Below are positions 10,091 to 22,411 of a stretch of 64,000 nucleotides of DNA, in pieces. The stretch comes from Adiantum capillus-veneris (taxonomy: Eukaryota; Streptophyta; Polypodiopsida; Polypodiales; Pteridaceae): assembly GCA_014529385.2 (NCBI GenBank), contig CM043965.1, positions 19,519,912 through 19,583,911 of the forward strand, in the 5' to 3' direction. The notes under the pieces were generated by a model. That model worked only from the letters and a program-made list of their open reading frames with translations, had not been told where the DNA came from and did no database searches. Made by a program: the position numbers and the translations under genes. The first letter of the stretch is position 1; each line of letters begins with the position of its first letter.

Positions 10091-10925
10091 CAAATGGATG
10101 GATTATGATTGATCAATGTGATGAACATGGAAATGTTGCATTCATTCGTGTATGTAATTGTACCCAAAATTTACTCATGAAAACCTAAATGACAAATTCA
10201 ATTGGATTTGGATGATTAGGACTTTGAGATATGAGCAATTAATGTTACGATGATTGAGAATTTGAAATTGGAATGACCAAAAAATTGAATGTATGGGTTT
10301 TTGATTGATAATATGTAATTTAACATTGCGTATAATAATTTTCCAATTCAATGAGCATCGTCAATTGGAAGCAAGGGGAATGAAAGAAGGGACTTGTATT
10401 GAGCACAAAAGGAGGGGAATTTTTTGATGAGGAGTTGTCTTGTAGAGTAACAGAAGAAAAGGATATGATGCCATTAATGATCATGTCTCATTGAACAAGT
10501 GTGGTTTAATGCTTATTTACAAATGGGCATTGAGGATTAGTTATGATTCCTTAAACTTGATAGAAGAACTTTCTTATAGTAAGATCAAAATTTTATTGGT
10601 TATTCACAAATTGATGCTAAATTACAAGGCTTGGAGCTCAAATATATTTCATTTTCTTGTGTTTCCAAGAGGTGTTTGTCTAGTCAAATTATTTCATTAA
10701 CAAAATCTCATAAGAAGTCATGTTGTGGATGCCTACGTGATAGGACCACTCTCAATTTAGCCCATTCGAGCCAAATACATTGACGTCTTCTCTCTCACTT
10801 GGTTGATCATCATCATAAACCAATCTTCTGTCATGTGGGAACCTCCCCTTGGGGAAATAATAATAAATAAAAATAAAAATGAAAAAAAACCATGGATGGA
10901 GCCTGAAAAGGCACAAAAGAAACAA

Positions 10926-10926
<1 letters not shown>
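10091..10926. other. Non-coding stretch
   Basis: AT-rich, many stops in all frames, no motif recognised. A purine-rich TAATAATAAATAAAAATAAA segment sits at about 10857-10880, just left of the CA tract. Confidence 0.5.

Positions 10927-11009
<83 letters not shown>
10927..11009. repeat. (CA)n microsatellite, about 83 bp
   Basis: Uninterrupted CA/AC dinucleotides. The Cys-Val and His-Thr frames in this stretch are translations of the repeat. Confidence 0.98.
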
Positions 11010-11012
<3 letters not shown>

Positions 11013-14000
11013 ACTAATGTTATAAAAGAACCGGGGTCCAGTGTATTTTAACCGACTGAAATACACATGACTTTTAATTTCTATGTGCCCAAAATATCTC
11101 GGCAGTTACTATGTGCATTGCCAGGACTCAATGTCCTCCAACTGAACCACTAGCCACTGCTCTTGCTTGAGATAAGACCCCACACCCATAGACACGTACC
11201 CACTTGCATTGCGTGCCCTCCAAACACTTATTAGTTGATGCAACATAGAGGCCTGCCACTCCTACAGTGAATGGAGGCTTGCCATACTTTGCTTCTCTTT
11301 GCCCCATTACCCATTAATTGCCCATTGCCGCATACCCACATTAGGCTTAGTTTGTGCATGTACTGCCTTTGGTCATGTCAACTCTTACTGTCTGCCTAAT
11401 GACCAAAGCTAGTGCATAGTCCTGCTTTTCCCTCACCAAGAGAAGTACCCCATCTGTTTGCAAACTCCTTATCCTCCCTTTGGTGCTATTACCACGCAGG
11501 TGGCTGCCTTTTGCTTGTGCACAGCTCATCAAGACACACGTCACACACATACACACACACCGTGCTTGGAATATTGCCCAAGCCCAGGAGCCCGCCATTA
11601 GTATAATGGTACTACCATTTGCCCTTCTCAATTATTGCCATGTTGGATGTCAGACCCACTCCCACTCAATGGCCCACACTCTCAAGTTGTCGTGATGCAG
11701 CTTCAGCTGCCGCCAAATTTGCAATCTCTGGCCATATTCCCCCCTCGCTATCTCTCATTGGGCTCTCGCTGCAAAGGTATTGACTCATGGAGTTTCTCGT
11801 AGAGTCACGTTGACCTGCAGCCATTCACCGTACAATTCCACACACCCTCCCATCTTTCTTTATCCCTATTGTTGCCGACTAATCCAACTTAGAATTATAT
11901 TGAAAAAAAAACATCGTAGGATGCGTTCCCACCCATGCCCTTCCCTCATAAGCAGTGATTACCCACGAAAAAGAAGCAATTTCCATCGTCCTCCTTGAGC
12001 CAAATGCCGGTAGAGAGGAATACAAGTTTGAACTAGCACCTGCTTTGGCTTGACATTGAGTCTTTTAGGAATTCAAGTTTGTTATTGAGAGGGAGAAGAG
12101 AGCAACAAAAAGTATTGAATGGGTAGTGCTTCATGAAAATTTCAACATTTTGGCATCTGTGAGTGATTGCTTACTCCATTTCCATAAGGTGAAAGCTAGT
12201 GGAAAAATTTTGAGACTAAAATTCACTAAATAGAACTCAATTGTGTATTATTTATAGATCACCAAGGGGCTTTTGGCTTGTGTTTGGTCAAAACGAGTTC
12301 AAAACAATTAAAAGTAAATGCTCTTTGCAAATTTCTTAATGAGAGTAGTCAAAATAAGCATTATTTTGAAGAGATAGTGGCCTATGATGCAAAATCGAGA
12401 ATTGATTGGTATGGCCATTGTGCTTTGCATGGATGGGATTTATGCTTGAGCGTTGATTTTTTGTGCTTGGTTTGAACATAAACTTTTTTCATGCACTAAT
12501 AAGTGATATTTTTGAAGGAGGAATGGCCAATAGCACAAAATTGGGTTTTTGATCACTTTGGGAGAGCTACATTTCATCTCATCATATTTTTTTTCTCTCT
12601 TTGCTATGTATGCCATTTGTGTTAGGTAAGAGCAAAGGTGTGGGCAACCATTATGTGCGATGATCGTGTGAGCACTTCTATGCATAGATGAACTTTAATT
12701 GCACCAATTTTTGCCTTATGCATTGGGTTAGAGATCACCTTGATTGAAACCTTCATTGCATTGAAAGACAAATTATTTTGGCATACATGTGAGATTTAGT
12801 TGAGATTCAATGCATTCATGCTTGGTCAAGAGTGTGAGTAAACAATTGAACTTGGCTTGTTGCATTTTAATGCTTGATTTGAATACAAATATCACTACAT
12901 AGCACTAAAACATGGAACTTCTTTGAATAAACATGGGATAGCACTAAAATTTTGGGGTTGAAAATGAGCATGATTTTGGTACTTGATTTAAATGTAAATG
13001 CTTTAGCACTAACAATTGAGTTGTTTTTGAAGGGTTGTGGGCAAGCATGAACGTGCATTAATCCAAGGGGAGTCAACATTGCATCATAGTACAATATTTG
13101 GCTATTTAGAGCCAGTCCAAATCTTTTGACTAAAAGTTGTATACATGCTAGCTCATAGATTTGTCTAAAGGGAGAATGTTTTCATTTGAGCTAGGGTTTA
13201 GCCAACTTTTTTGGGAGCTTTAAATTGCAAAATTTGGCTTTCAAGAGCCACTCTATTCATCAAAGTTGCATTATTTCTAGCTCATAGCTTAACTTAACGT
13301 TTAAATTTTACTTCGAGCTAGCAATCAATCAGCTTTGAATCATACATGAGAGACTTTAACATTGCAAAATTTGCTCATTCTCTCTCATTTTTTATATATA
13401 TGTATACAATTGCTATCCTAGAGAATTATGTGCATAACCAAATGCACTTTTTACCCTAGGGTTTCTTTTCTTTGGCATATTTGGGTATTTCACACCCTAG
13501 CTTTAGGTTTTCAATAATGTTTTGTGTGTGTTTTTCTTGGCTTTCAATAAATGGCTTTTATAGCTTGTGTTTGTTAACACTTAGCTTCAGGAAGCTTGGC
13601 TTGCAAATAAAAAGAACCAGGAGGCCTCCAAACAAGGGTGGATGCTTTGCTCAAAGATGCTCAAAAGAGCATGAATAGGTGAAATCCTTCCATGATACTG
13701 CTCTTTTTTTTATCTCTACATTCTCTATGCTTGGATTAAATGATTTTTCTTCTAATCTATGGTTCCTTTCATTTTAAGAACCTAGGCATACTAAAGTTTC
13801 AACACTTTGCTTTGTGAATATTAAACTCATTAAAAATTTGGTTTTATGTGTGATAATCATGGATAGTTGGCCTTGACCTTAGGTTAATGTAGGGTCATTG
13901 CTCATTAGTCCTAAACTCTTAGTGATTGACTTAATACTCCACTCATTTCTTACATGACCTATGGTCATGATTAGGCTTTTAGTCTCTTAGTCCAATTTTC

Positions 14001-14748
14001 TATAAGAAATCTCATAATGGAAGCAATAAAAGAAAGTGCTAAAAAATAAAACAATGAAGCAAAAAAGTGTCCAAGAAGAGTAGCAAAAATGCTATTAGAC
14101 ACATGAAAAGGAAATTTTTATGTTATGTTATGTCTATGTGAAACCTAGCACCTTATTGGCACTTGGTAGGCCAGGGGCACTAACTTGGATTGCTTGGTCA
14201 AGGCTCTTAACCGATGCCCTAGGCTGATAGGGGTTCGCCATCGCCTTGGTAGGCTAGTAGACTTTTGGAACGCCTCCTTGAGGGTTCAAGGAGCCGAGAG
14301 CCGTAGCTAGACTTTCCTTGGGGTGGTAGCCTTGTGATGTGTTTTACCTTCTTTGTGGCCATAGACATGATAGACTTGGATGCTTTATTAAGGATTGATC
14401 ATATAGTTTTAAGGCTAGTAGGTTTATGACCTTGCATTAGGCTAGGGTCATAATTGATTGCTTGCGTTTCATGCATAAAATTAAAATTTCAAGTGGTTTA
14501 ATCTTCATAATAGTTTAGGTGTTCTCTGCTTTATGTTGTTTAGTTTTTGGTTATGATTGACCCATCTTTTAAAAGCAAGAATTCACTTTGCATGATTGTT
14601 CTTTGTACTTCATGTTCTATTTTTATTTGTTTGCCTTTGATGCTCATTACTAATTTTATGTTTTGCAGCTCAACATTCCTCCATGGTCGTGCTTTCACCC
14701 ATGTCTCCGTGCTTTGCTTCAGCGGCACATGAGGATATGTGCCAAATT
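11010..14748. other. Long stretch without recognisable genes
   Basis: Many short frames but none with family motifs. 12000-14700 is AT-rich with frequent TTTGG and CATTG words and reads like an old non-coding retroelement interior. It ends at a polypurine tract and an LTR-like start, so part of 13-14.7 kb may be the 3' untranslated region of a vanished element. Confidence 0.4.
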
Positions 14749-14762
14749 AGGAGGGGGGGGAA
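14749..14762 (+). other. Polypurine tract before an LTR-like sequence
   Basis: AGGAGGGGGGGGAA lies directly before TGTTAACAGTGG. A G/A-only run abutting TG is the plus-strand primer site expected just upstream of a 3' LTR. Confidence 0.5.
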
Positions 14763-15702
14763 TGTTAACAGTGGCTAACACATGCTACACCAATTATGCA
14801 CCAAGCTAGAGATGTGTTATGGATGTGCACAATATTTTCTATTCACATTGTATAAGGTCTTGGGCTCATTTGGGAGTTCCAAATTGTATATGTTAGAGGG
14901 CTCAACTTAATCCCATAGTAGAAAGGCTTGTGGTGCATGCCTTTATAAGAAGACCTTTTATGCAAAGAGGCTTCATTCTTGAGTAGTCATTCTTGAGATC
15001 TCTCTCTTGAGTGCTCTTGGATGGCTTAGCCTTATGCTTAGAAGCTAGTGCTAATCCTTTGTAATTAGAGAAGCACTTCTTGATTAATCTAATCTCTAAT
15101 TTCTTCATTAATCGTAATTCTTCCATATTCAATTATGTCATGAAGTAGTTTCACCTTCTCATTACTCTAGATTTGAGTGTGTGGTGATGACTTCTTGCTT
15201 ATTGACCACTCCTATCATTATATGAGTACTCAATTTGTGATATTTAACATCTCTAATTAGGTTGATTAAGTGGGTTCTTAATCTTATGATTAGAGTATGT
15301 GCCCTATTGTTTGCTCATGTGTGGATGGGTTTAATGAGATCGAAGCACCATTTACCCTTGTGTGTGTAGCTTTTGATTAAGTACCTTGATTGGCATGTGG
15401 TGATTGGAGGGGCCCAACGCCAATGCAATTAGTGTGTGCTTGTTAAATGAATGCTTTGAGATTCAAGTCTATGGCAAGTTGGACTTTGGTGGGCTTAATG
15501 TGTGTAGGTGATGCTTGATTGATGATTATGGTGAGATTAGAGTTAGTGATTCATGGCTAATCTATATGCATTGGAAGATCATTCTCTTGAATCCTCTCAT
15601 TCAATACATCCAATGATGCTCATGCCTCCGAGCTCTAACCGGGTTTTCGATCCACAGATTGATAATTTTGTTGGTCTTGGGTTGTGATTAGGTGATGCTA
15701 CA
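14763..15702 (+). repeat. Probable 3' LTR or solo LTR, about 940 bp
   Basis: It starts TGTTAACAGTGG after a polypurine tract and holds a TATA-like TTTATAAG near 14942-14949. A candidate end is GATGCTACA at 15702, which satisfies TG/CA and TGT/ACA. No second copy is present in the window and I could not find a target-site duplication, so the right end is tentative. Confidence 0.4.
14942..14949 (+). promoter_or_regulatory. TATA-like box in the 14.7-15.7 kb LTR candidate
   Basis: TTTATAAG about 180 bases into the LTR candidate, followed by GC-richer leader-like sequence. The position fits a U3/R promoter. Confidence 0.35.
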
Positions 15703-17805
15703 ATGACCCCCACCATCCAACAACTTCCTCTTAGAGCAGGTACGTGGGGACTGTGGCCCTTTGGCTTCTTCACCTTTTGCCTCCTCATTCTTTATCCCAA
15801 CTATAAGCCAAGCGTTCTAGTTTGGTGCAGACATGGGTTGCTTCCAACTTCATTGAGATGGGGAAGGCTGATTCTAATGCATGGTTGGGCATTATGTTTC
15901 TTGGTGGCCTCTTTGTTGAAAAATGAAAACGGTGGTGCTACAATCAAGGGTAGGATCTTCTATCTGTTGTGAATCATATCTAAAAATGTGGCAGCTGTTG
16001 TGTTCTTGGTGAACAACTCGGTGCATTTCTTTTCTTTAGACCTCATAGACTCCCCCTCTGTTAACTAGAGAGCTCCTAAGCTCCTATCACAATCTCCTTC
16101 ATGATGTTCACTTCAATGGCTTTTGTCATAATGTCCAATGAAAATGGCTTTGGAAATTTTACTTGATAAATGGGGAGCTAAGTACATTGTTTATATACTT
16201 CATATAAAAGCCCCTTGTAAAGTAATAACTTATTTTTGACACTTTGCACAAATTGAGATTCTTATCTATAGACCCCCCTGAACCCTAGTCAAATGGTCAT
16301 ATGAGCTTATAGGAGTGCTCTATAGGTTTATGTTATGGTCCAATTCAAATTTGGTTCACTTTAGTACACGGTCCAACCACTATGGTCATTTTTACGTCTT
16401 TCTACCCCGAGAGTCCCCTGTTGACCTAGGTTTTTTTTGAACTGCCTAATTGACAACCCACAATAAAACAAGTTCATTAGTAAGTTAAGAACTCACCCCT
16501 CAAGTATCATGTGAAGTTGTGGACTGTGGAGTCCACTACAAGCTGTATACATTCATAGAAAGAGGGTAATTGAGGTTATTTTTGGCCTACCTAGTATATA
16601 CATACCAGGAACCCATATAACATACCTCATGGCTAGTCCCATTAAGTTGTCATTTGGACTTTGTTTGCTCAATTTTTGGAAATTTACAAATATCAAGCAT
16701 TATGGGCCAAATATAAGCTTTTCGTTCCAATCGTCATGATTGAACAAGATTTGACATTCTAATATGTCGTATCTTCTTGATCATTAGTGTATCTCCCATT
16801 TCTCCATGTGAATTTTTCTGCTCTTTATTTTTTATTTTTGATCTATTTACTAGAAGAAAGTTACAAATCCATCCTAAAAAATAGAAATCCAAGCTAATAA
16901 TTAACAAAACACACTTAAGTACCACACATGGCCATATTTTTTGGATTTCTCTGTTTTGATTGAGCTTTTGGCCACATAACACACAAAATAAGCAAAAACT
17001 TGGCTTTTCTAATGATATGTGCACTATATAAAGACACCTAGGGGTTTTTATAATGCATTTTACCCATTCTCTTAATTGAGTAGGACATATAAAGTTGATT
17101 TCACTGAATAACCACACATTAATATGTAAACAATTGACTTCAAAAATTACTCTTTTAATAGCAGTTTTCATGTAGTTGAGTGCGCATTTAGAATGTCCTA
17201 CCCTCTCTGAATTGGATCCTCCAAGATGATAGTGTATGGCCCGTGTAGTATTGTGCATGCGCATGGTGAAAAGTTCATATCTATGCATAGCTCAAATTGG
17301 CTCTACCATGCTACTGATGTCAATGTAGTTTAATACACTCCTTAAGTGGATTTCTCAAGAGTTTTTTATGGCGAGGTTTCTTGCGAGTTGTTCTCTTGAA
17401 TAGAATATTCTGGAGGAGTTGAGCACATTCTTTGATAGTCAGCTTTGAATAGTCATCGTGGTCGTATCAATGATCACTTGCTTGAGAAATTGGTTTTTGT
17501 TGTTGAATTTGCTGCAATCAATTCTTTGATATGCACTTCTATGTTGCCTTGGCTACTGGTGTTATGAGTGTTGGTCGATTCTTGGGCGTCCAGATCCATT
17601 TTGTTGCACGTGGTTTTATTCTTTGCTTGTTCTTCTTTGTAAGTTCAATCTTGGATTTGTATGTATCCTGTTTCTATGTGGAATGAAGTTCTTTAGGCAC
17701 CCAAATCTACTTAGGGTTTGCTTGCAATTGAGCTTTTGGCACCCAATATTGTCTAGTTCCTTGCATGCATATCCTATGAGGATATATTCTGGGGCGATCA
17801 TTATA
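15703..17805. other. Stretch without recognisable genes
   Basis: AT-rich. A 184-residue minus-strand frame at 16734-17288 has no domain I recognise and a Cys/Ile/Lys-rich composition typical of chance frames in AT-rich DNA. Confidence 0.4.
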
Positions 17806-18110
17806 TTATGGAGTCCCTTGTGCTGTTGTTGGAGTGTGTTGACATGGTTCTGTCAACTTAGAAATTCGTAGCTTGGCTTCTCGCTCTTCTTTGATGATAA
17901 TATGCAAATGGTACTTGCAACGGGCTTGCAACTGTATGCCTTTGAGTGTAAGTTTCAAGACTTGTGGATCCAAATCTTGAACGTCCTTGTAGGTTCTCAT
18001 TCAGGGAATTCCTAATACCATGTCTTCATTCATATGCTCATTTGGTATGCAAATAAAGTTGTGTAGGCAAGAAAATCCATTCACTAGAAGATTGACGTTA
18101 ATCATACCGA
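17806..18110 (-). pseudogene. Retrotransposon protease remnant
   Basis: On the minus strand a frame reads FGMINVNLLVNGFSC, then ICIPNEHMNEDMVLGIP, a TGA where Trp is expected, and MRTYKDVQDLDPQVL. The pattern beta strand-NGF-LGIP(W)-hydrophobic matches the C-terminal half of retroelement aspartic proteases (compare LLGRPWLR in element A and IIGSPWLM in element C). The active-site Asp segment upstream is unreadable. After it comes about 50 residues of basic linker. It is not closely similar to A, B or C, so it is likely a fourth family. Confidence 0.45.
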
Positions 18111-18223
18111 AAGTTGGAGTGAATTTCTTATGATAAGGCTTGACTTTGGCACAACAATGTTCCAAGGGTTTTATGGTTTACTTTTTGTAGGTGGAAAAGC
18201 TGACCACATTGATACACACACAG

Positions 18224-18225
<2 letters not shown>

Positions 18226-18274
<49 letters not shown>
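18226..18274. repeat. (CT)n microsatellite, about 49 bp
   Basis: Uninterrupted CT tract preceded by a short ACACAC run. There is no shared flank that I can match elsewhere in the window. Confidence 0.97.
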
Positions 18275-18277
<3 letters not shown>

Positions 18278-18834
18278 GTGAATCCGTTTTTGACCTAGTA
18301 GACAATATTTCACTCTTTTGATAATAACTTCTTCATCAAACTCCAATTTGGGTGATTTATAGCCTTAATTGAAGAGCACAACGCCCTCTACACATTGATG
18401 TAAGAACAAAAAAATTTAGAGTTAAGGAAGGCAATTTTGTTGCAGAATTTTCAAAGTGAACAGGTTCGGGGAAGTTGACTCTCATCTCTTATTTTACATA
18501 CAATGTCTTTTAGCACTCACAAGGGTTCTTCTTCTTCAACAAGTTCCACAACCATTGTACAAAATGCTCCAAAATATCCCAAGTGTGAAGATAGCAACAC
18601 AACCACTCAACCAACGATATCAAAAACCATGATCACGACATACTTGGTATTGTTGAAAGAGGTCGTAAACAAACAAGGTGAAGACTTACGTGCACTTACA
18701 CTGGAGAATGGCATGCTAAGGGTTCTTGTGGTTGAGAATGAGAATCTCAAAAGGACACTTGAGATGATTTAAAAACAATGATGAAATACTTCCCTCGCAT
18801 TTTTAGGCATGACTTAGATCTACACACTTTCCTC
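18275..18834. other. Stretch with one weak frame
   Basis: A plus frame at 18503-18772 (89 aa) begins MSFSTHKGSSSSTSSTT and ends with a leucine/glutamate-rich helix-like tail (LRALTLENGMLRVLVVEN). It might be a scrap of a gag or coiled-coil protein, but I see no diagnostic motif. Confidence 0.3.
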
Positions 18835-18974
18835 TCCCAGTTAGTCTGGACTCTCCATTGCGACTCTCATCACCACAATTTTGGACCATCTAGAGTCACT
18901 CATCAGACGCACACATACTACATTACATGTAACTTTGGTCCCATAGGTCATATTTGACCTTCGAGGATAATAAC

Positions 18975-18978
<4 letters not shown>
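18835..18978 (+). repeat. Dispersed repeat S, copy 1
   Basis: About 145 bases matching, inverted, the segment at 63541-63715 with scattered substitutions (shared words include TGGAGAGTCC-like, TGATGAGAGTCGCAATGGAGAG and CATAGGTCA, read on the minus strand). Homology stops exactly where the CT tract starts at 18979. Confidence 0.8.

Positions 18979-19030
<52 letters not shown>
18979..19030. repeat. (CT)n microsatellite, about 52 bp, at the edge of repeat S
   Basis: Uninterrupted CT tract. The left flank matches the 63.5 kb copy of repeat S; the right flank does not. Confidence 0.97.
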
Positions 19031-19032
<2 letters not shown>

Positions 19033-19094
19033 CACATATACACACTCAACGAGCACCACAAGCACAAGAGAGCAACATAAAAGAAAGGTGGGAA

Positions 19095-19377
19095 GGGAAA
19101 ATGACACCAAGAATTGGAAAGGATGGCTTGATCTTGTTCAAAAAAACTTGTGAAGTCCTCTTTCTAAAAAAAATGAGCTTCTACTTCTCCAAGCACAAGG
19201 AAAAGCCCCCCAAAATGCCTCCACAAACCTATTTACAAAAGAGATTAATGTTTTACATTTTTTGTATTTTTTATAACCATCCACCCATCCGACTCTTTTT
19301 AGTATCCTTTGCATGTAAATGTACGGGCACCACACTCAAAGAGCGAGCCATTTTCTTGGAGCTCCTCTCTCTCATAT
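19095..19377 (-). repeat. Dispersed repeat R, copy 1
   Basis: About 285 bases that match, on the opposite strand, 35951-36068 plus 36937-37105. Shared words include CCAAGAAAATGGCTCGCTC, AAGGATACTAAAAAGA and GGCTTTTCCTTGTGCTTGGAG. This copy is uninterrupted, so it shows the empty site of the insertion at 36070-36936. It abuts the truncated LTR at 19378. Confidence 0.8.
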
Positions 19378-19404
19378 GATCTTGCACTTTGCAACTCACT
19401 CAAT

Positions 19405-19462
<58 letters not shown>

Positions 19463-20585
19463 AAGAGTATACCCCCCAATCTAGCCCCCGCATTGCTTTG
19501 TTCAACCCCCTCTTCTAGCACTAGCTTGCACTTGATTGGACCTCCTCAATCTTGGCCAATCACATGCTTAGTGCATATCAAGCAACAAGGGTAGCATTAG
19601 GACAAGTGTCCTTCTTACCCCTTTGAGTGAGAGGACTTGATTAATGAAAAAACAATTAACTATATTATCATTGGACCCCTTGGGATGCCAACCAATAGGC
19701 TTTAGGCACACTATGAGGGCAACATGAAGAGGATCTTGACATGTGTCCTTGTTGCCTCCTTGGTCTAGGCTTGCCTTGTGTGAGGGTATGTGTGTTCTTT
19801 ATCATGCCCCTACTTGTAGGGATATCCCCCTCCTTGTAGGGGCCTTTTTGACACCTCAAGTCCCTCAACCTTGGGCCCGGTTCCCACCACAAGCTCGGCC
19901 CTTTAGTCCCTCAAGCTTGGGCCGGGTTCCCACCTCAAGTACAACCCTAGCATCCCAAGCACGACAACCACCTCAAGCATCTTAGTTATCAAGCACCTCA
20001 AGTACCTCAAGAACCTCAATTATCAAGCACAACAAGTGTTGGGTTTCCAAGCCCGTGGAAACTCAACTTATGGCATGCAAGCAAGCTCAGTTAAAAGTGA
20101 AGCTTTGCATGGTTAAAAGATTTATATTGTAAGGTGTTTACGAAAAGAGTTACATACAATAGCGTGAGTTTTTGAGTGTCAAATATCTCTCTCCCTCTCT
20201 GCTCTCGTTCTTTTGCTTTCTCTCTCGCCATGGCACCTTGCCATCATCCTCCCTAGCCTCCATTGCACCTAACAACAAGCACCTTAAGCTTGGGCCGGAT
20301 TCCCACCTCAAGCACATCCCTAGCTTACCTAAGGTCCAAGGCTTTTCACACTAACTATTGGAGGTCTTTAATGAAACTAATCCTAAGGTCTTTTAAGCTC
20401 CTTTAGCATTGCTCTTTGATAGACCATCTCCCGTTTGGACCCATTACCTTTGATCCCCTGCTAAGATGCATCTAAAGCACATATTCATATTCTAACTCTT
20501 GTTCCCGTTTATTCTTCTCACATTAAGTGATCAGTTTAATATGAGAAAATCATTTGGGTGTATTTAGATATTAGTGTTTATGACA
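19378..20585 (-). repeat. Truncated 3' LTR of family B type
   Basis: The minus strand starts TGTCATAAACACTAATATC after the polypurine tract, matching the start of element B's LTRs. The match runs through the GAGGTGCTTG array, the ACTTGACAAGTGTCC-like segment and AATTATCATTGGACCCC to the GCAAAGTGCAAG word, where it is cut by repeat R. It is clearly more diverged from B than B's two LTRs are from each other. Confidence 0.8.
19407..19461. repeat. (GT)n microsatellite, about 55 bp, inside the truncated LTR
   Basis: GT tract at the position where element B's LTRs only have the short CACACACAC-containing segment near their GTATACTC word, so it expanded in this copy. Confidence 0.95.
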
Positions 20586-20604
20586 TTACCTCTCCCTTGA
20601 AATC
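20586..20604 (-). other. Polypurine tract of the chimeric remnant
   Basis: The minus strand has a purine-rich AAGGGAGAGGTAA directly before the LTR start TGTCATAA, almost the same as AAGAGAGAGGTAA in element B. Confidence 0.65.
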
Positions 20605-20976
20605 CTAGTCATCCTTGACTATGAGGTAGAAGAGATAAAGCCTTAGTCATTAGTTGATATTTCTTAGTGGGTAGAGGATCCCTTTTGACCCTAAGACATC
20701 ATTCCAAGATGGATGACTAATCCCTTTGGTGCTTGGAGACATAGTTGCCGCAAGCATGTTTGATCTTTAGTCCATTTCATTCTCCCAAAGAAGAGTGACA
20801 AAGACTACTTGGTGTTTTGAGAGACGTCGTCATCACAAACATGATTCTAAGCATGTAAACTATTTAAATTTGTGCACAATGAAAAGAGAATTAGTCTTAT
20901 AAGACAAAATTTGGTCATTTAGAAGAAGTATGTACATTTTCTTACTCTAATGTAGCATTCTAAGCATTGACAAGGT

Positions 20977-22411
20977 TCATACTATCCTTAAGCTGTCTTC
21001 CTTGGATCCATCCAGCATCTTCAAAAGGATAATTTTTGAACTTAAGAAGATACCCTCGAATAATCTTACCATATGTAGTACCTTGTCTTCATGCCGAAGG
21101 ATAGCTTTGGGTTGTAGCACCTCTTCTTGGTCTTTGATTTTGGGAGGGTCTTCAATAATTGGTTCACTTGGTGGCTCTCCTTTGTAGGGCTTAAGTAGGT
21201 TCACATGAAAAGCATTGTGTATGAGCCAATGTTGGGCAACTTGAGTTGAGAAGCCATCTCATTGATTGGCTTCAAGATTTCAAAATGACCATAGTATCTT
21301 TTTGCTAGTTTAGCATAATACTTTTGATGCCGGCCTGTAGGATTTTTTCCTGTCATTTGCCTCAATCGAGCCTTGGGAAACTTAAGTAAGACCCAATCAA
21401 TTTCTTTAAATGTTAAGGTCCTTTTGTGCTTGTCAGTAGCATCTTTTTTACTTTGTTGAGAGATGGATATAGCCTCCTTAATCTTTTGGAAACATTCTTA
21501 TAGGTCACGGCTATGCTCATCGGCAGCTAAGATCTTCCCATGTACTTTAAGTAGCAAGGGACTTTTAGGTCTTCCCTCTATGATTTCAAAAGGTTCTTTT
21601 CTCATAGAAGTATGGACAATATTATTGTACGCATACTCTACAAGGGGTAAGTACTTTTCCCATTGTGAGCGTTGATCTACTTCTATAATATTGTATGCGT
21701 ACAATATTATTGTGCGCATACTCTACAAGGGGTAAGTACTTTTCCCATTGTGAGCGTTGATCTACTTCTATAACATAAGTCTTTAGTAGATCGAGTATCA
21801 TAAGATTGGCTATCTCACTTTGGCCATCCATTTGTGGGTGATAGGCCAAAGAGAATTTCAATCTTGTACCTAGATTCTCAAAGAGACCTTTCCAAAAATT
21901 AATGGTCATTCTAGGATCTCTATTTGACATGATGGATGTTGGAAATCCTTGATGTTTGAAAATATGCGATATGAAGAGAGTTGCCATTTGGTGTGCCTTA
22001 ATAGTCTTTTTGACAGGAATATAGTGTGCTTGCTTGCTAAACCTATCAACTATTGTCCATATTCCCATATTCCCATGGATAGACTTGGGTAATCCAAAGA
22101 TAAAATCCATGGATATACTCTCCCATGGTGAATCAGGAATTGGCAATGGTGTTGGAATACTCCAGGTGGCTTCCCTCTATCATATTTAGTCTTTTGGCAC
22201 ACCACACATTTTGAAACATACTCTTGTATGTCCACTTTCATGGTAGGCCATTAGAAGTACGTCTCTACTCCTCAAAGAGTAGATTGAATGCCTTTATGCC
22301 CCGCATAGGGAGAAGCATGGGATCCATACATGAATTTCTCACGAAGAGAGTGGGTAACACATAGTCTATTTCTGTGGAGAAGATAACCATCCTGCAAGGT
22401 GAATGGTTCTC
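20977..22411 (-). pseudogene. IN: Integrase and C-terminal region, family B remnant
   Basis: The minus strand reads, in several frames, the same protein order as element B. It has a finger segment (MKVDIQEYVSKCVVCQKTKY), the core (SMDFIFGLPKSIHGN with Asp, SIMSNRDPRMTINFW where the second Asp is within NRDP, YHPQMDGQSEIANLM with Glu), EVDQRSQWEKYLPLVEYA, and the tail (NLLKPYKGEPPSEPIIEDPP). The frame changes several times and contains an 85-bp tandem duplication (about 21626-21780). It is dead. The protein is close to B's but with numerous replacements. Confidence 0.8.
21626..21780 (-). repeat. 85-bp tandem duplication with an inverted repeat at its joint
   Basis: The word GCATACTCTACAAGGGGTAAG occurs at 21631 and again at 21716. 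At the joint, ATAATATTGTA (21685-21695) and TACAATATTAT (21700-21710) form a perfect 11-bp inverted repeat around a 4-base loop. Confidence 0.85.

Noticed and set aside
9676-10167. 163-residue minus-strand frame rich in Ile, Tyr and Leu
   Set aside because: It lies across the degenerate GATA block and its composition comes from the repeat.
10752-11066. Cys-Val, His-Thr, Ser-Leu and Arg-Glu repeat frames here and at about 20 other places
   Set aside because: These are direct translations of CA, GT, CT and GA microsatellites on both strands and are not proteins.
11101-11200. tRNA-like GGTTCAGTTGG text on the minus strand
   Set aside because: There is no cloverleaf, no matching acceptor stem and no A/B box pair at proper spacing.
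16734-17288. 184-residue minus-strand frame
   Set aside because: It is the longest unexplained frame outside the elements, but it has no recognisable motif, a Cys/Ile/Lys-rich composition of chance frames in AT-rich DNA, and no promoter or homologous copy in view.
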